Positions 1 through 14,501 of a stretch of 64,000 nucleotides of DNA are shown in pieces (within the stretch, counting starts at the first letter, position 1; each line of letters opens with the position of its first letter). The notes under the pieces were generated by a model, which was not told the origin of the DNA, did no database searches, and worked only from the letters and a program-made list of their open reading frames with translations. Position numbers and translations under genes: made by a program. Source of the DNA: Cornus controversa (Eukaryota; Streptophyta; Magnoliopsida; Cornales; Cornaceae); assembly GCA_026545225.1 (NCBI GenBank), contig CM048851.1:37535956-37599955 (forward strand), read 5' to 3'.

Positions 1-418
1 AGAGGAAACCATATCTGTTAAACAACCATTAAAAGCAAACCATGAAGTGAAAAAACAAACTAAATAAGCCTCCATGGACTTTCTAGCAGAGGGACTAATG
101 AGGAAATAAATTCTCTATGCATATTACACATAAAAACTTAACGAGGAGTTCGATTAGCAGATACCAAAATTAACCACATGCAAGACTGTTGGCCGCGCCT
201 TATATATATGGAAGGCCATAATCCAACATTTAAAAAGTCCCACCCACATAATATACTGAAAATAAGGAAGAAAACACAAATCTTTTTGATATACCCAAAA
301 GATCTTTTAGTTATAAACCTTAGACATTTAAGTCCATATTAGCACATAAATAGATTACTCTTACTCAAGTTTAGTTTAATTTACGTTGGTTTGATCACAT
401 TATATAAATCTTACTTAC

Positions 419-3400
419 CCCGTTAAAATAATTTTTTTCAGAATAATCCTATCTGGGTCAACACTTCTCAATGAGCCAATAGCAGCAACAGCTGGCGAGG
501 CATTTTCTCCTTCATTCTTCAGAACAACCAAAGGAAGAGGAGGAAAAGAAATTGGAGCATATATTGAAGCTATGGAAAACCGCCCTGCATGAAGAAACCT
601 TTCCATCTTGTGTTTATCTGAATTAAAATTATCAGAAGAAAATATTGGTCTGCAATCAAACAAACAATTTCAGTACTTTCGGATAATAAATCACTGAAAT
701 TTTATATTATATATAACAAAAGCTATTATCAGTAATATAACAATATTACCTAGAGACAAATTGACGGAAACCAACGTGAAATATTAGTTCTTCTTTGGCT
801 TTAATAGGAGCAGTATATGTGTCATGCTTCTTTATGCTGCAAAAGAATAAGAATATAAATAAAATAAACAAAAAATTCCAAATCCTAAGAAAATAAAAAG
901 AAATCACAAAAAGGAAAAAAAATTGAAACACTAAAAGAAATGGTACCTAAAGTGAAGAACAGATATTTTGGATTCATGTTGCAGGAGACCACATGCAATT
1001 ACAGGCATCGTCTCTGCAAGCACGCATAATTTGGAAGCAACACCAATTGGCACTCCCTTGATATGAAGTCTTACATAGGAGCTTGCTGGTATGCAGTCAT
1101 CCGCACTCCCTTCCTCCATATCCAGAGCTTTTGCAAGGACATGTTTCTGAGTTTTTTTGAAATTATCAAAGGCAAAAATTCTTGCATAGTCTGGAGGTAG
1201 AGATTCCTGAAATTCATAAAAAGGATGTTCCATAGCTCCCAAGCTAAGAGGCAGAAGAAAATTTTTTACAGAGCACAAACAGTAATGATCATAAGAATTA
1301 CTTTAGGGTCCCACGATGAGGTCCTGAAGGACTTGAGGCCTCTATACTTGGCAAAACGTTTTCGAGCAGGAACATCTATCGGGGCATCCACTTCGTCCGG
1401 GAATTCTGAAATATAAAGAAGTACTATTAAAAACCATGAAACAATATACTGGCACAAGAATCAAGATTCTGACAAAAGTAGAATCTCAAAAGGAAACATA
1501 CAATAAACATCCAGCCACTCAACCATCTCAATTGAAAATCAAAAATTTAAGATAACATAAAATTCAAATATACAAAAGCAACCTTAAGAGTCTTCAAGTG
1601 AGAAAAAACTTACAAATGCACACCATTAAAAAAAAAAATACAACGTAACTTATTTCAAGAAATTTTGTTATCTTGTTTCTTGTCTGAGGACCTATGGGTA
1701 AAATATTACAGTGAGGTTTCAAATAGACAAAAATTCATAATGCAAAGGGGAGAGGGACATGGAAGATATCCATATGCAAAATTAAGCTGATGTCACGTAT
1801 TCCATGAGAAACAAATGTTCACCCAAGATGAACTACACAATAGGCCCGCTATAAACCCTGAACCGCTGGGTCTGATTAACAATGACAAGGTTAAAAATTG
1901 CAGTAAACCCCACAATGGAAGGAATGACGAAGAAAAGGAAAAAAGAAACAGACACACACACACACACTAGTCATTCAGTGCTGTTCATATAAAGAAAAGA
2001 GTAGAATCTTCAGGTATGATATGCAGGGCACTTCCGTCAACAGTTGTAAAGTAGACACTGGCTGCAATGAAAACCATGTCCAATCAAAGCCATCGTCTGT
2101 TTGGGCACTTAAAAAAGTACTCATTTTTATGAAGTCCAACATTGCACAAAGAACATGGGCATGATTATTTTTATCATGGATCTAGTCCACAAACATTCTT
2201 CACTATGTAACTTTTAGTGGTTTCACACACACACAAATCAACAGAAGTAATACTCAGCCAGAAACTTAACTGAAAGGATGCCAGACTTCAATATCAAGGA
2301 TTAAATTAAAACCAACATAAACTAAGTAAGCAGGGAAGTAAAAAAAAAAAGCAAGCTAATTAATTGAAGACCTTGTACTTCAGCAACTGTACATTTTTTA
2401 CACTATAAATTGAACACTAACACTACTAACAGTTTCACACAAAAACAACAATTATTTATCTGGAACAAAGAGATGTACCCTCATCTTGAGCATGTGCAGC
2501 TTTGATTTTCCGAATCTCGTCTTCTATCTGCTCCTTTGTCAAGCTCTCACCTCCCTATAAGGGAAGGGAAATCAACTTAAACCTTTAGGATCCAAGAGAA
2601 AATTTATGGTGGCATACAAGGAAGAAGACATGTCTTTTGACAGTCTGGAAAAGTGAAAATGATTCTCAAGAATTTACCAGCAAAAATAACAATATGCATT
2701 AGCAAAAGTAATGAAACAACACTGTTAGAATATCAAAGGTCGTGATGAAATTAGAATGTTAAGTAACAATAATTTAGTTTTGGACTAGAGGTTGGACCTT
2801 GGTGCGATGGCAAGTGCTCTCGCCCAAAGCAATGTGTTGCGGGTTCGAGACTTGGGAGTAGCCTCTCCAGAAATGGGGGTAAGGCTTGCCTACATCCACC
2901 TCTCCCAAACCCCACTCAAGCGGGAGCCTTGTGCACTGGGTATGACCTTTTTTAATCTAGTTTTGGACTAATTACAAAGTTCAACAACTTATCATTTTCC
3001 CTCAACAAGATCTATATGCTTTTTCAGAAACAGTAAGAATCAGTTGACTACATGCATTTGAGCAACCATGGCCTACTCAAAACTTTTAAATTTGATAAAT
3101 GCAAGTTCCTAATCCAACCTCCACACCCCTTCTTTCTTTCTCTATGCCATGAAACTTATAAAGCACTAGATTAGATAAGCGCCACGCAATACTCAAAAAC
3201 CATCCTCATGACAAGAAGCCTACAAGGAGAGTATCGAGGCGATAACTGACAACAGTAACAGAACCACGTAACTTAATAATAGAAACTGAGGCTTTTTCTT
3301 TACTTATGCATCCCTTCATGATGGATACAATCTTTGACTTCTTGATGCTTGATGGAAGGCCAAGAAAGGATTTGAGCTCAACCCTGAATTTTCAATTCAG

Positions 3401-6400
3401 AAAACCTCAGGGGTTATAGAGTGCGAGTGATCTAGGTTTCAGTTTTAACAATGACTTGAGAGTCTCGTATGTATGGATTTCAAACAATAAGGTGGAAGGA
3501 GTTAAATAAAATCCATGTCTTAAGGATTTTTACCACACGATGATTGCAATAAAAGATGTCTCTCATACTTTATTCTAATATCCCCTTGAGTGTTAGAATT
3601 CAACTTCAATAGACAATATTTTGTTTGAACTCAAATCTATTCATTTATCAAAATGTAGCCTTATGTTGAAAGTCCAAAAGAATAAAAGTAGGCCGAATGG
3701 TTGTCTCAATCATACAAGTTGCAAATCATCAAGGACTTGAAGGTTTTTCCATTGCATTTAAATCGTACATTTGAAAATCCCATAGAACAATAGATATTCC
3801 TATTCTCCTGCGATCACAATGGTAACTGATATTGCAGTTCCCTCTTAGCTCTTAGAACATTGAACTGCCCAACATCTTTGTTGAGTTGAAATTTGTTCAT
3901 CCAGAAAGAGAAGAATTGCTGTGTTGATTACAATTACGGTTGACTTGTCATACACCTACTAACATTTCCAATTATGATTTATCATGATATCAACGATCTA
4001 ATAATAAATATTCTTGATAAACAGAGTTGCACATTAACACTGAAGCACATAACATTTAAAATACGAGTAAAGTGTATCCCTTATAATACTCACCATAATC
4101 ACAGAATCAACTTCGGTTTCTTCATCTGAGTCTCTGAAATTAAGTGAAAGTGAAGCCTGGTCATCATCAATGTCCAATTTGTCATTACCCTCTTGGCCAG
4201 GGAAACCACTATCTCTTTCATCCAACACCATGCCATCATCTGCATCATCGGCATCATCATCGCTATTTGAATCGTCTACATCTGACTCATCGACAATCCA
4301 AGCAGCCTGCAAATTTAAAGTTCTACATAAATTACATCAACCCAACCTTCTAGCCATATCAAGAAACATATACGAGACCTTGTCAAAGACAACAAATATA
4401 AAGAAGCACAGACCTGGTATTCAGAGGTGCCCCGAGGAAGAATCCTCCTTCTCACTCTCTTCTCCTTTTGATTTCTATCAGCTTCAGCCATTTCCTCCTC
4501 TGTTGGCCATGTCTGATTAAAAAGAACAACATTGTAAATAGCAAACAGCTCCAAAAGCACAATAAACACACACACACACACCCCTCAAAAAAAAAACAAT
4601 GATATATTATGATAACAAAGTAGGTCCGGAGAAACTAAATGAGGTGAATAAAAGTCTCGAATAAATCAACTGCGTACAAACTCTTCACAACTGAAATCCA
4701 AAGTATAAGTTAAAAAAAAGGTAGATTAATTTGCATAGAAGATAAGAAACAAAGAGGCTGACCAAAACTCACCTGGGATGAAGTAATTAGAAATGATTTT
4801 AAAAAATTAGATATAATAGGGGATATGACTTGTAATTGAAAAGAATGAAAAAGGATAATTCATTTGATCGACCCCATTCATATGGGATAAAGGCATGATT
4901 GCACCAGAAAATTTTCTGGTAAGACAGACAAGATTACACCCCTAGGAAGCCAAATAATTTAAATATATATTTTTTAAAGCTACCTGTTCTCCTGCAAGGG
5001 GATCGGGAACATTTTCAACAAGTAAAGGCTCTTGCTTCAAAGGATCAGGGTCTACGGAACTGATGACCTGCATCATTTAAGCAGTAGGATGAATACATGC
5101 TGAAACGCAAAATTGAATTGCTACATAAACAGAGAATTAAAGAAAACAATATCCTGGCTTTGTAGCCCAAGTGGTATCCAAAACGTCACTTTTTTATTAT
5201 AAAAAAAAAAATAAAGTAATTTTTATTTTTATTTTTATAAGTAGTCATTGAAGAGCGCCCAAAAAGGGGGATGCTGCCCAGAACAACTGGTATGTTTTTT
5301 TTATATATAAGTAGAAAAAAAGTATGAAGTTGATGGTACCCAAAGGAAAATGACAATACCTCAAGAGAAATGCATTAATATTTTTTTTCTTAAAAAAAAA
5401 AAGTAAAGATAAGCAATGTGTATCATCCCATTTTCAATTGAATGACCAAGACACGTTTAGTACCATTGAGCTCAATTTTTTTTTCTTTTTGGTAAGCAAA
5501 TCATACTTAACATTTCAATATGAAACACTATCACAAGCATATCAATGATCAATCAGGCTCAAATATTACATACACTTTAACTAATTAAACCTTTCAAAAC
5601 ATACTCAGATAAGAGTTCAATATAAATTGTAATTACAAGCAAGATATTTTAATTGAAGATTCATTGGGACTCTGTTCAGTTGCGTTACAGCGAAAAACAC
5701 CTTAATATTGAATATTTGGTGCTTCGAAACTGAATATGAGTCAGTGTTGGGGGCAGTAGATTTTCAACAGAGGTGCATATGAGTCGGTCCAATTCAGGTC
5801 AATTGAGAACCCAGAACCAAACCAGCCTAGGTTAAACTTCCAAGTCAAACGCTATACTGAGGAGTTCCAGGAGTTGGAATTCACCAACCCACCACCGAGG
5901 CCGACTTATAGGGTGAGGACCCGTCTTTCACATAAAACTATAAAAGAGGTGAAAGCGGAATTTTCTCTTCCAGTATGTGGGATGAACCTCCCAGTCTTTT
6001 ACATGTGCAGGAGTCAATGAACCCACATCAGATACCACTTATAGGGTAAGGACCTGTGTGTCACATAAAACTATAAAAGAGGTGAAAGGGGAATTTTCTC
6101 TCCCAGTATCTGGAATGAACTTCCCAGTCTTTTACATGTCCAGAAGTCAATGAACCCCACATCAGATATATAGACAAGCTTAGCACATCCGTTTTCTTGC
6201 TCATTACTGCTTTAAAAATATTGCAGGGCCTTTACACCTTACTAATGAGATATAAAGGACTTTTCTCGCTTGTCCAAAGCTACATAAGACTTTCTTCAAT
6301 CAGTAAACAAGGGATGAATCAGAAGTCTGATAGGGACACCAGTAGTAAGAAAGAGTCACTCAGTGAATCGCTCGATCAAATACCTGGGAGATAGAGATAG

Positions 6401-9400
6401 AGGTATGTTGGACTATTTAGAAAGCATATAAGTGTTTGGATGTTCGGAAACATGGTAAATGTGACGAATGAGACCTTCAAAGCTACTTGCCCTTAAGTTC
6501 ATGAGAACATGCCGAACACCTACCTTTCCAACTAAGTGTAACATGATGACCCATTAATTGACTGTGTGCTTCCCTGTCAACAAGCACCTATGAGGCCCTT
6601 TTCTCTAAATATCTTGGGAAGCAAAGAGGACAGGTCTGTAACCTGTTTGGTAAAATTATCCCAAAACTAGGCATTTCCCCGAGGAATTAATACCCTAAGT
6701 CACTCTATTATTCGATAAGATCCTCATTACATATAACTTGCAATGATTAATCAATCATGAGCAGAGGGAGACGCGTGGATAATCAGTTGGTAGTTCCATT
6801 GAGCTAATATTGTATATGCACCATTGGGGTCATTTCTTGCATGCGGATAAGCTCACCTCCAGACCGAGAATCTAATCAATCTCATTGGTTCTTTAAAATT
6901 TGGATTGCAGCACTAGACCAACTTAATGGAGAACCCAATGAAAACAAACCATGAAGATCAGATTAATTCCATTCGCAGGTTAATCGGTCCAAATGTGCAC
7001 CCCTTATTTGAATGAAACTTAATGACAAAAAATGGTCCTAGGATTGACTACTTCACATACGAATTTTAGATATTAAAAACTTAAATTACTACCTCCCTTT
7101 ATTCTCTTGCGCGTTCCATGTCTTAGCCCAAAATTTCTCCTATATTCTTCTGCCTTTTTGAAAACCAACATTTTCTTTAGAAAAGATGCATAAAAATTGA
7201 TACAGGAGGACCAAAAGCATAGCTTCAACCGTCATAGTAACAAGCAAATAATTACACTAAGAAGTGACTCTGTTAAAGTTCAAGGTGCTACAAGCATGAG
7301 AATGACCAAAACACCACCGATCTGACTTGTCACAAGGATATGTTGACCTACAATTTGTAAGAAAATAGTCATAATTGGAGTAACATGGCAAAAGCAAACC
7401 TGTAGTCAACTCCATGTTCTTTGAATAACAAGGTTCTGACCTGTAAAAAGTAAATCCCCTAAACGCAATTTGTATCCTTCGTTTCTGATTCTTTAAAAAA
7501 CATTAAATATCATTCTCCAGAATTTTTCTTAATAAGCACGTCTTCTACAACCTTTTTAACAACCAGAATAATCAATCTAGGGATAACTTCTTAGGGTTCT
7601 GAGAGATTTTCAGCTTTGACTCCCACATAAATTGAAAAATGCTTCTTTTTGCAGGGGTTTTTTCACAGAAGAGTACTAGAGCCTTGAACACTGCACCTCC
7701 TCCTTAGTCATGGCAAGAAATACCACAAAAGCTAACAACAGCAGATAGTACCCCAAGTCTGTATCTGTTGTTTTGATTTTTGTCAACATCATAGGACTGA
7801 ATGAAAATTGAACGGATTCTCAGAGTCCATTCTATTTCGCCTCTTCAAGAGGGTATCTCGGTTTTGTGTCGTGGCTTTGATTTTTACTCTGCTTCTTTGA
7901 AATAATAGAGAAATAAAAAATAAAAAAGTTGGCCATTTTACATGTCAATCGAAAATATCCTATTGGGGATCAACAATTTTACCATGAATTTAATTTTTTT
8001 TCTCTTGTTTCTTTGGGAGGACAGAGGAATTAATGATCTTACATGAAATATAAAATCCCACTGGAGATAAACGGTTCAAGCTAAATGCAATTGTATATAA
8101 ATTGTGTATGAACAGTAGAATCGGGACTGGAAAGCACGTGTCTTACAAAAGGAGGGGTTTGATCCATCTGAGACAATGCATGTCATTGAAATGTTTTATT
8201 AATATTTTACAGCATTAATATTTCTTGTTTTTATAACATTCTACTTGTTTTAATGAACCCCAAGTTACATTAAACTATAACCCAGGTAAAAATGAAAAAA
8301 AGTAAACAACAGTGCAATACTCGAGCTTACAGCAAGTACAAGGCTTTGCTCAGCCGTGTCAAAATTAGTATGTAATTCCTTGTAAGCTTTTTTTCTTAGG
8401 AATTTACTAAAAGCTAAAACATAACTCAACATTAGAAAAAAAGAATGAGCATTGTATATAGAGAACATAAGTGATGATCAACAATATAGTTTCTTCATAT
8501 ACAGCACATGTAAGGAATAAACTAATACCTGCAGATATTGTACTTCATCTGAATCCATAAAATCCCCTTCTTTCCTCACACTTAAAGAACATGGATCTCT
8601 GAGAATTTCGACCTTGCATAACTGAAAATCCCCGGCACCTGAAACATGAACCTGATCCAAAAAAAGATTAAAACAGAAAACGCAATACTTAACCATAAAA
8701 TGCATGTCAAAGGCTGAATAATTTACCAACTGATTTACTGAGAGACAGCGAGCACGTAGATAACCAATGAGACGGAGGGTACATTTCCCTTGATTGCAAT
8801 CATCAGCTATCAAATCAACCTGTAATGTATTAATGAATTAATTAAACTGATAAAATGGCCTACTGTAGGGCTCAGATAGCAACCATTTAATAAATTGGGA
8901 GTTCAACTTCTAAAGCTTTAAGAGGACATGCGACATGTTAGGGCCACAATGATTGTAACAAGTATTGGACCTATTGGCAAAACACACACACAGCCACAAC
9001 CCCCCACAAAAAAAAAAAAAAATTATACAGGGAAAAAAAAAACACAACCACAAAATTGCCGTATGCAAGGTTCGACAAGAACAGCAAAACGCTAAAACAA
9101 TGTGACTGGATACCATCAAGAAAACATAATGGTCAATGACCAACAAAAGATATTTCCTTGGATAGGGCACATAACCAGCCTCATGTATATGAGTAGACGA
9201 CTTCTTAGAGCTGTTGAGTTATTTTGTCTCCCCAGCTTTGTGAAATTGCCATATATCAACCCCGAATTTCTTTTGCAGCCCCCCCACACAACAAACTCCA
9301 GAGCATACCCACCCACATCCTTTTCTCCCTTCCCAATTAACAATAAATTTATACATTTTCCACAAAAATCATTAATAGTAGTAAAACGAGGACAGTATAT

Positions 9401-12400
9401 AAAACAAATGAAGTAATATCTACAGCATGTACATCATTTCCCAAAATTTAGATGAAAAATAAATTATTATTTTTTTACAAGTATAGATGATACATAAATA
9501 TCAAGAAACATGTTGAACAGAAGTGTGAAATTGTCATGTCAAGGGTACAATGTATTTATCATCCTAACCATCCTAGCACCAAGACATTGACATGGTAAAG
9601 GTGAGAAGCAGAAATTGAAAATGAGAGATATTTTCATTTGAAAGGATGCGTTAAAAAATTTAACCAAGTAGCCTGAAGTCTTCATAACCATTCATCTTAT
9701 ATTAGAACTTGAAAGGAATGGAAATAGAACCTCTTGAGCCATGAGGTAGGGACGCTGGTTTCGCCAATGAGGAACGGTGAGCCTTTGCTCCTTAAACAGC
9801 CACATGAACTTCAAACAACAAACAAAATAATAAAAAATTAAAATTGTATAACAATGTGAATCCAGGATGGTACTCATGGAAAGAAAGAAAAGTATTGTGC
9901 AGATTTATCACCTTATAATATCAATTCCTTAATGCTAAAATTTGTAAACCAAACTTTATGTATAAGTTTGGAGACAATTACCTTATGTAAGTCATCCTTT
10001 GTGTCCGCAGGATAAAACCTACTACCCTCAGGAAATTCAGCAGTGAGGCTAGAAATACACATTTTCTTCAACTCATTTCTTCCTTTCAGATCATTAGGGA
10101 GATCCTAAAAGCATAGAAGGTGTGTTTATGAACTCTTAAATTTTACTAAAAAAAAATCTCCATTGAAAATTCCAAATGCATACAAAGCACATCAACATAG
10201 AACTTACACGAATCAATACAGCAGTGCTTGGTAAACCAAGAGCTCTAAAAACAGAAAGACACTGAGATCCAAATGCATCGATATAGTAGTTGGAACTGTC
10301 TTCTTCACATGAAGAGTTTGCAGATGCTACAAAAGCAATCAAATCTGCAACCTACATTTTCAAAGTCTAAAATTTAGAAAGGAAAAAAAATCATAAAATA
10401 CACTTCAATATAAAAATTCGCAAGCCAATAAAACTAGCAAATATAGCACAAGTACCAGACAGAAAAGGTACCTTGGCCATTTCCATACATGAAGACAGAT
10501 CACCGTAAGGTGCTTTTAGTACCTATTGCACACAATAGTGATTAGATAGTTGTAAAGTTTCACATTAAGGATAAAAGATTCTCTATAAACCATATAACAG
10601 TTTAAAACATGACAAACAAAAGATGTGCATATAACAACCTAGACAGATATCGCAGTTCCAAGAAAACAAATTACAAATTTATATAAGAAACCAACAGTAA
10701 GCAGGAAATGGATACAACAAGTTCAAGCAAAATGTATGCTTTTAGAAATCATTCTCAATACTCAATGATAACACATATTCTGTTCCTGTCATATCTAAAC
10801 TAGTCAGGCAAGAAGAATCTCAAAGATTACTTTTTTCCTTGCCTTCACCTTTTCCCATCTTACTACAATTGATAGAATCCAACTAAAAAATATAACAGAT
10901 TCTTGTGACTGAAATATCATGTATTCATATGATTGAAATGTTCAAGGAATAATTGAAATATGAGCTAGAAAGTCTTTTGACTTTCATCTGGGCCATGGCG
11001 ACCAGTGCTCCAAAGATCATAGAATCAACTTGACTACAAAATTAATAAAATTCATTAATCCCCTGTTTCCAGAAAACAAAATGCATTCTAAAATGAGAGA
11101 CACCTGAATAGAATGCTGTGAAAAATATCATCTTCCAGATTAACATACACAGAACACTCCCATTTAACATGTCTATAGTTACAAAATAATAAAGCAACAA
11201 AGGATGATTAAATTACATCAAACCACGAAAGGGGAAAAGAAAATTCCTTCCACCATATTCATAACAATTTCAAAGGAAAAATACTGTATTTTAATACTAT
11301 GAATATGCAATTATGGAGTTTACCGTTGCTCTCAACCTATACTTGGAAGAAGCGACTGTTGGAAACATAGCTTCAGTTCCTTTTGTAGATAATAATGCCA
11401 AAAGATCATCCGCAAGTGAAATTAGGTTCACGGAAGCAGAAAGGCCGAAAAGAACCTATTATAAACAGAAGTTAGAACAATAGAAGCCCGTGAAAAAGAA
11501 GAAAAAAAATTATAAGCTTCAAACATAAAACCATATGCAGGAGGGGGTCATCAAATACAGATATATAGCACTTTCTCCAGGTGAATCGTTCGTTGAATGA
11601 TACTTCTGCACAAGGTTGTCAGAATCGGGATTCTACGTTGGATCGTTTTGGATTCCGTAGAATCGGAATCGTAGAATCGGATCGTGAATCGTAAGATTCT
11701 ACCAAACTAGTAGAAAAACAATTCAAACTAACTTTTTAAATAATGATACCTCTAAAATATAGCAACAATAAGCTCAAAACACAAAAATATATAAAAGAAA
11801 ATACCACTCCAAACATATACTAGGAGAATATAGCTCAAAAGGTAGAGCTCTCATGCCAACTATGCTAACTTCTAAAATTTTGAAGTTATAAACTATAAAG
11901 TATAAACTATAAACAAATTAATTTATTTAATATGTAGAATTGCAGAAAATACTCAAATAGAAATACATATAGTATATACAGAATACTAGAATAGAATAGA
12001 TTCTAGAACCAGAATTGCATAACCAATTAATTTAATTTATTTATTTAATATGCATATACAGAATTGCAAAATGCATATAGCCATATACCATCAATGATCG
12101 AAGTTCAAACTTCAAACAATATACAGACAGGAAATTTCCAAGATCTTACTTTTTGGTCTTGCCGAAGTGAACAGGGGACCTGTCGGAGCTGTAAGAGGTC
12201 GACAATCATAGGTCTTCAAGAGTCCAAGACTTCCAAAAGAGAAAAAAGAGAAGTGGAGAAGTTGAAACACACCGATCCGTAAAAAGAGAACAAAAGAGAG
12301 AAGTGGGTCTCATGACTCTCGTCGAATCGAACTGTCGAAGAAAGAAGTGGAGTCGCCGCCTCGCCGGAACTGCTGGAGAGTGGAGACAGGAGGCTTCGAC

Positions 12401-14501
12401 ACTCGACAGTCGACACTCACACTTCGCGAAAGACTGAGATTTTGAGAGTTGGAGTCGTTCGTCTTCTAGGGCTTCTTCAATCTTCAGACTTCAGTTCTTC
12501 GACTTCTAACTTTTGAGTAGATGATTGTATAATGTATACAGTATAAGTTTATAAGTTATAATAAATAGAGTGGGCTAGCTTGGGCTTTCTTTACCATTTC
12601 ACTCTCTTTATCACTCTTTGGGCTTTCTATTGAATTAGCCCAATGGCCCCAGTATGCTTTCAAAAAGCCAAGGCATGTAGAATAAGGCCCAAACAGTGAA
12701 TATATGTAGAATCGGTTCAATCGCATAGAATCGTGCGATTCTACGATTCTACAAAACGATTCTACGATTCTACTACGATTCTACATTATTAACGATTTAT
12801 ATGCGATCCGACTCGTTTTTGATATTTTAGATCGTAGAATCGTACGATTCTACGACCCGAATCGCGATTTTGACAACCATGCTTCTGCACATCATGTTGC
12901 ATAGTTTTTGACATCTAGAAACATGTACTATCACTCTTCTTATAAACAGAGGGCAATTTGGTATCAATTACAGTTAAACTGAAGCCCGTATAGAAGTACA
13001 ATCTAGCACTCCTGAAACAGTTCCAGTTTCAAATCTATACCAATATTTCTACATTTAATCGTGTAAAATAACTCATTTACAGGTTTATACACATTGAGAG
13101 CTACCAGTAGCTAATTTCATGGAACCCTGTATGTATTGGATCTCAGACTACTGCCAAAGATGTGATAGCTGGGCTACAAGCATCCAACATTTCGAATTTT
13201 GATACTATATTTCGGATTTATTCCTCAGTTATATGAACTAAACGATGCCAATAATCTCAAAAGTTCAGGTTCTTGAGCATTACTTTGCGCTTGTTCACTT
13301 GATTTTAACACTTATACTTCCATATTCTCTACTTGTTGTACTTCCTCTTAATATGATTCCTGTCATGCATATTTCCTCTTTCCAAATAATATTCATTTTA
13401 AACGAAGTTAATTGGCATCGGATGGTTGAAGTATCGGCAGATTTGAAGACTTTAGAGGATAACTTCAATAACAGTTTAAAGTTAACTGCCCAAATTTATA
13501 ATATTCCAAGTGCAAATATTAGGTAGGGAACTGACATGTTTATAGGCCCGTCATCAGATGAGACCGAGTGGGAATATTTCATCCCTAATAGTAATTTTAA
13601 TTAATTTCAATAATTAAATCTGTCATAGCAATGCCATCATCCAACATTTTTGGAAGGCATCCAAAATTTTATATAGCCCGATCATATATAATATTTCAGC
13701 CACATAAGCATCGCCGCCTCACCGGTGAGACCTGTTTATTGTGGAATTTGGGTTACTGTATTTTGTTTCCATTACACATATACATGATAGTCAACGTTTC
13801 TCCCAAATTTGTATCATATGCATGTCATTCGTTTAACATATTAAGCATTTAACTCTTAAATAATCATAACTATGTCAGTAAACTAATTGATTTCAGATTT
13901 ACCCACACCGACTCTGAGTTTGAACTTAAACGGAAGTAAAAATTCATTAAAAGCCCAATATAACAGGTTATTCGAATACCAAAATACTCACAATAACACG
14001 AGGAGGACTCGTTGATCCACCTGAAGCCCTTTTCTCTTTCAAAATAGCTGCCCGTTTCTGCTCCCTTATCTACATAAATGCAACCGTAAAGGAAATTTCT
14101 TTTCCCATAAATAATTCCATGAATAAAATTCCATTCGGGTAAGAACTACAAATTATACGCATGATGTGTATATATATATATATATATATATAGATAGATT
14201 AAAAACAAATATTACCATCTTATTACGCTGCATTCGAGCTGCACGAGCTCCCTTGCCAACATTGCGTTCTGATTTCACGCTCTTGCTCTTGTCTAAGTCA
14301 CCAATATACATATAAAAATAGAGAAGAAAATTAAATCAAAGCGTCCCAAAATACAAAAGAAATTGAAGATTTAATAGTGAATTGAAAGTATGACTGAGTG
14401 AAGTTTTAACCTTTCAGAGAAGTTTTGTGAATGTTGCGAGATGATTTTGAAGCGAAGCGAGTTTTATGGGCCTTGTTGACTTGATCTCGAGAACCAGCCA
14501 T
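419..14501 (-). CDS. TSR1: TSR1, pre-rRNA-processing GTPase-like protein of 40S maturation (C-terminus off window)
   Basis: Homolog of plant TSR1, a catalytically inactive GTPase-fold factor that binds late pre-40S particles in nucleolus and cytoplasm. Exons, in transcript order: 14501-14411, 14292-14216, 14069-13992, 11455-11324, 10522-10472, 10351-10208, 10104-9982, 9808-9731, 8819-8727, 8651-8529, 5067-4984, 4512-4414, 4306-4094, 2554-2479, 1405-1302, 1206-947, 836-750, 649-419. Every junction has GT/AG and keeps frame, giving about 714 codons; the family is near 790 residues, so about 80 C-terminal residues lie left of the window. The start is the ATG of [20 protein letters not shown], a conserved N-terminus. 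Other landmarks are the basic block [12 protein letters not shown], an acidic Asp/Glu region in exon 13, and the stretch [14 protein letters not shown] in exon 15. Introns are large (intron 3 is 2.5 kb and intron 10 is 3.5 kb) and carry transposons. Exon calls are by eye. Confidence 0.93.
2788..2957 (+). mobile_element. Au-type tRNA-derived SINE in TSR1 intron 13
   Basis: A 170-bp element flanked by perfect 13-bp target-site duplications TAGTTTTGGACTA (2775-2787 and 2958-2970). It has RNA polymerase III promoter boxes: an A-box-like TGGTGCGATGG at 2800-2810 and a B box GGTTCGAGACT at 2842-2852. The body ends with GTGCACTGGGTATGACC and a short T-rich tail, the layout known for the plant Au SINE family. 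The duplicated locus has the unoccupied site at 42626-42638, so this copy inserted after the duplication. Confidence 0.88.
5905..6170. repeat. Two-copy tandem repeat in TSR1 intron 10
   Basis: Two units of about 133 bp share CATAAAACTATAAAAGAGGT (5931 and 6064), a run ending in CCCAGTCTTTTACATGT, and AGTCAATGAACCC. The same tandem pair exists in the paralogous intron near 46.76-46.97 kb, so it predates the segmental duplication. It is non-coding. Confidence 0.7.
11611..12881. mobile_element. Non-autonomous hAT-like element in TSR1 intron 3
   Basis: A 1,271-bp insertion bounded by perfect 8-bp direct repeats CTTCTGCA (11603-11610 and 12882-12889), the target-duplication size of hAT elements. 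Termini are inverted: CAAGGTTGTCAGAATCG on the left and, on the opposite strand, CATGGTTGTCAAAATCG on the right. Both subterminal regions are packed with repeats of GATTCTACG and its complement, as expected for clustered transposase-binding sites. No transposase reading frame is present. Both boundaries lie inside the intron between exons 3 and 4, so splicing could remove the element. Confidence 0.82.

Noticed and set aside
8265-8468. Possible extra TSR1 exon in intron 10 (reading [20 protein letters not shown] before a GTAAGC)
   Set aside because: The pseudogene copy near 49.8 kb also keeps the frame, but exons 10 and 11 already join cleanly and known TSR1 proteins have no such insertion as far as I recall. 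An 18-codon open frame can occur by chance.
12064-12416. Reading frames on both strands rich in Ser/Arg
   Set aside because: They are inside the non-autonomous hAT-like element and show no transposase or host domain.
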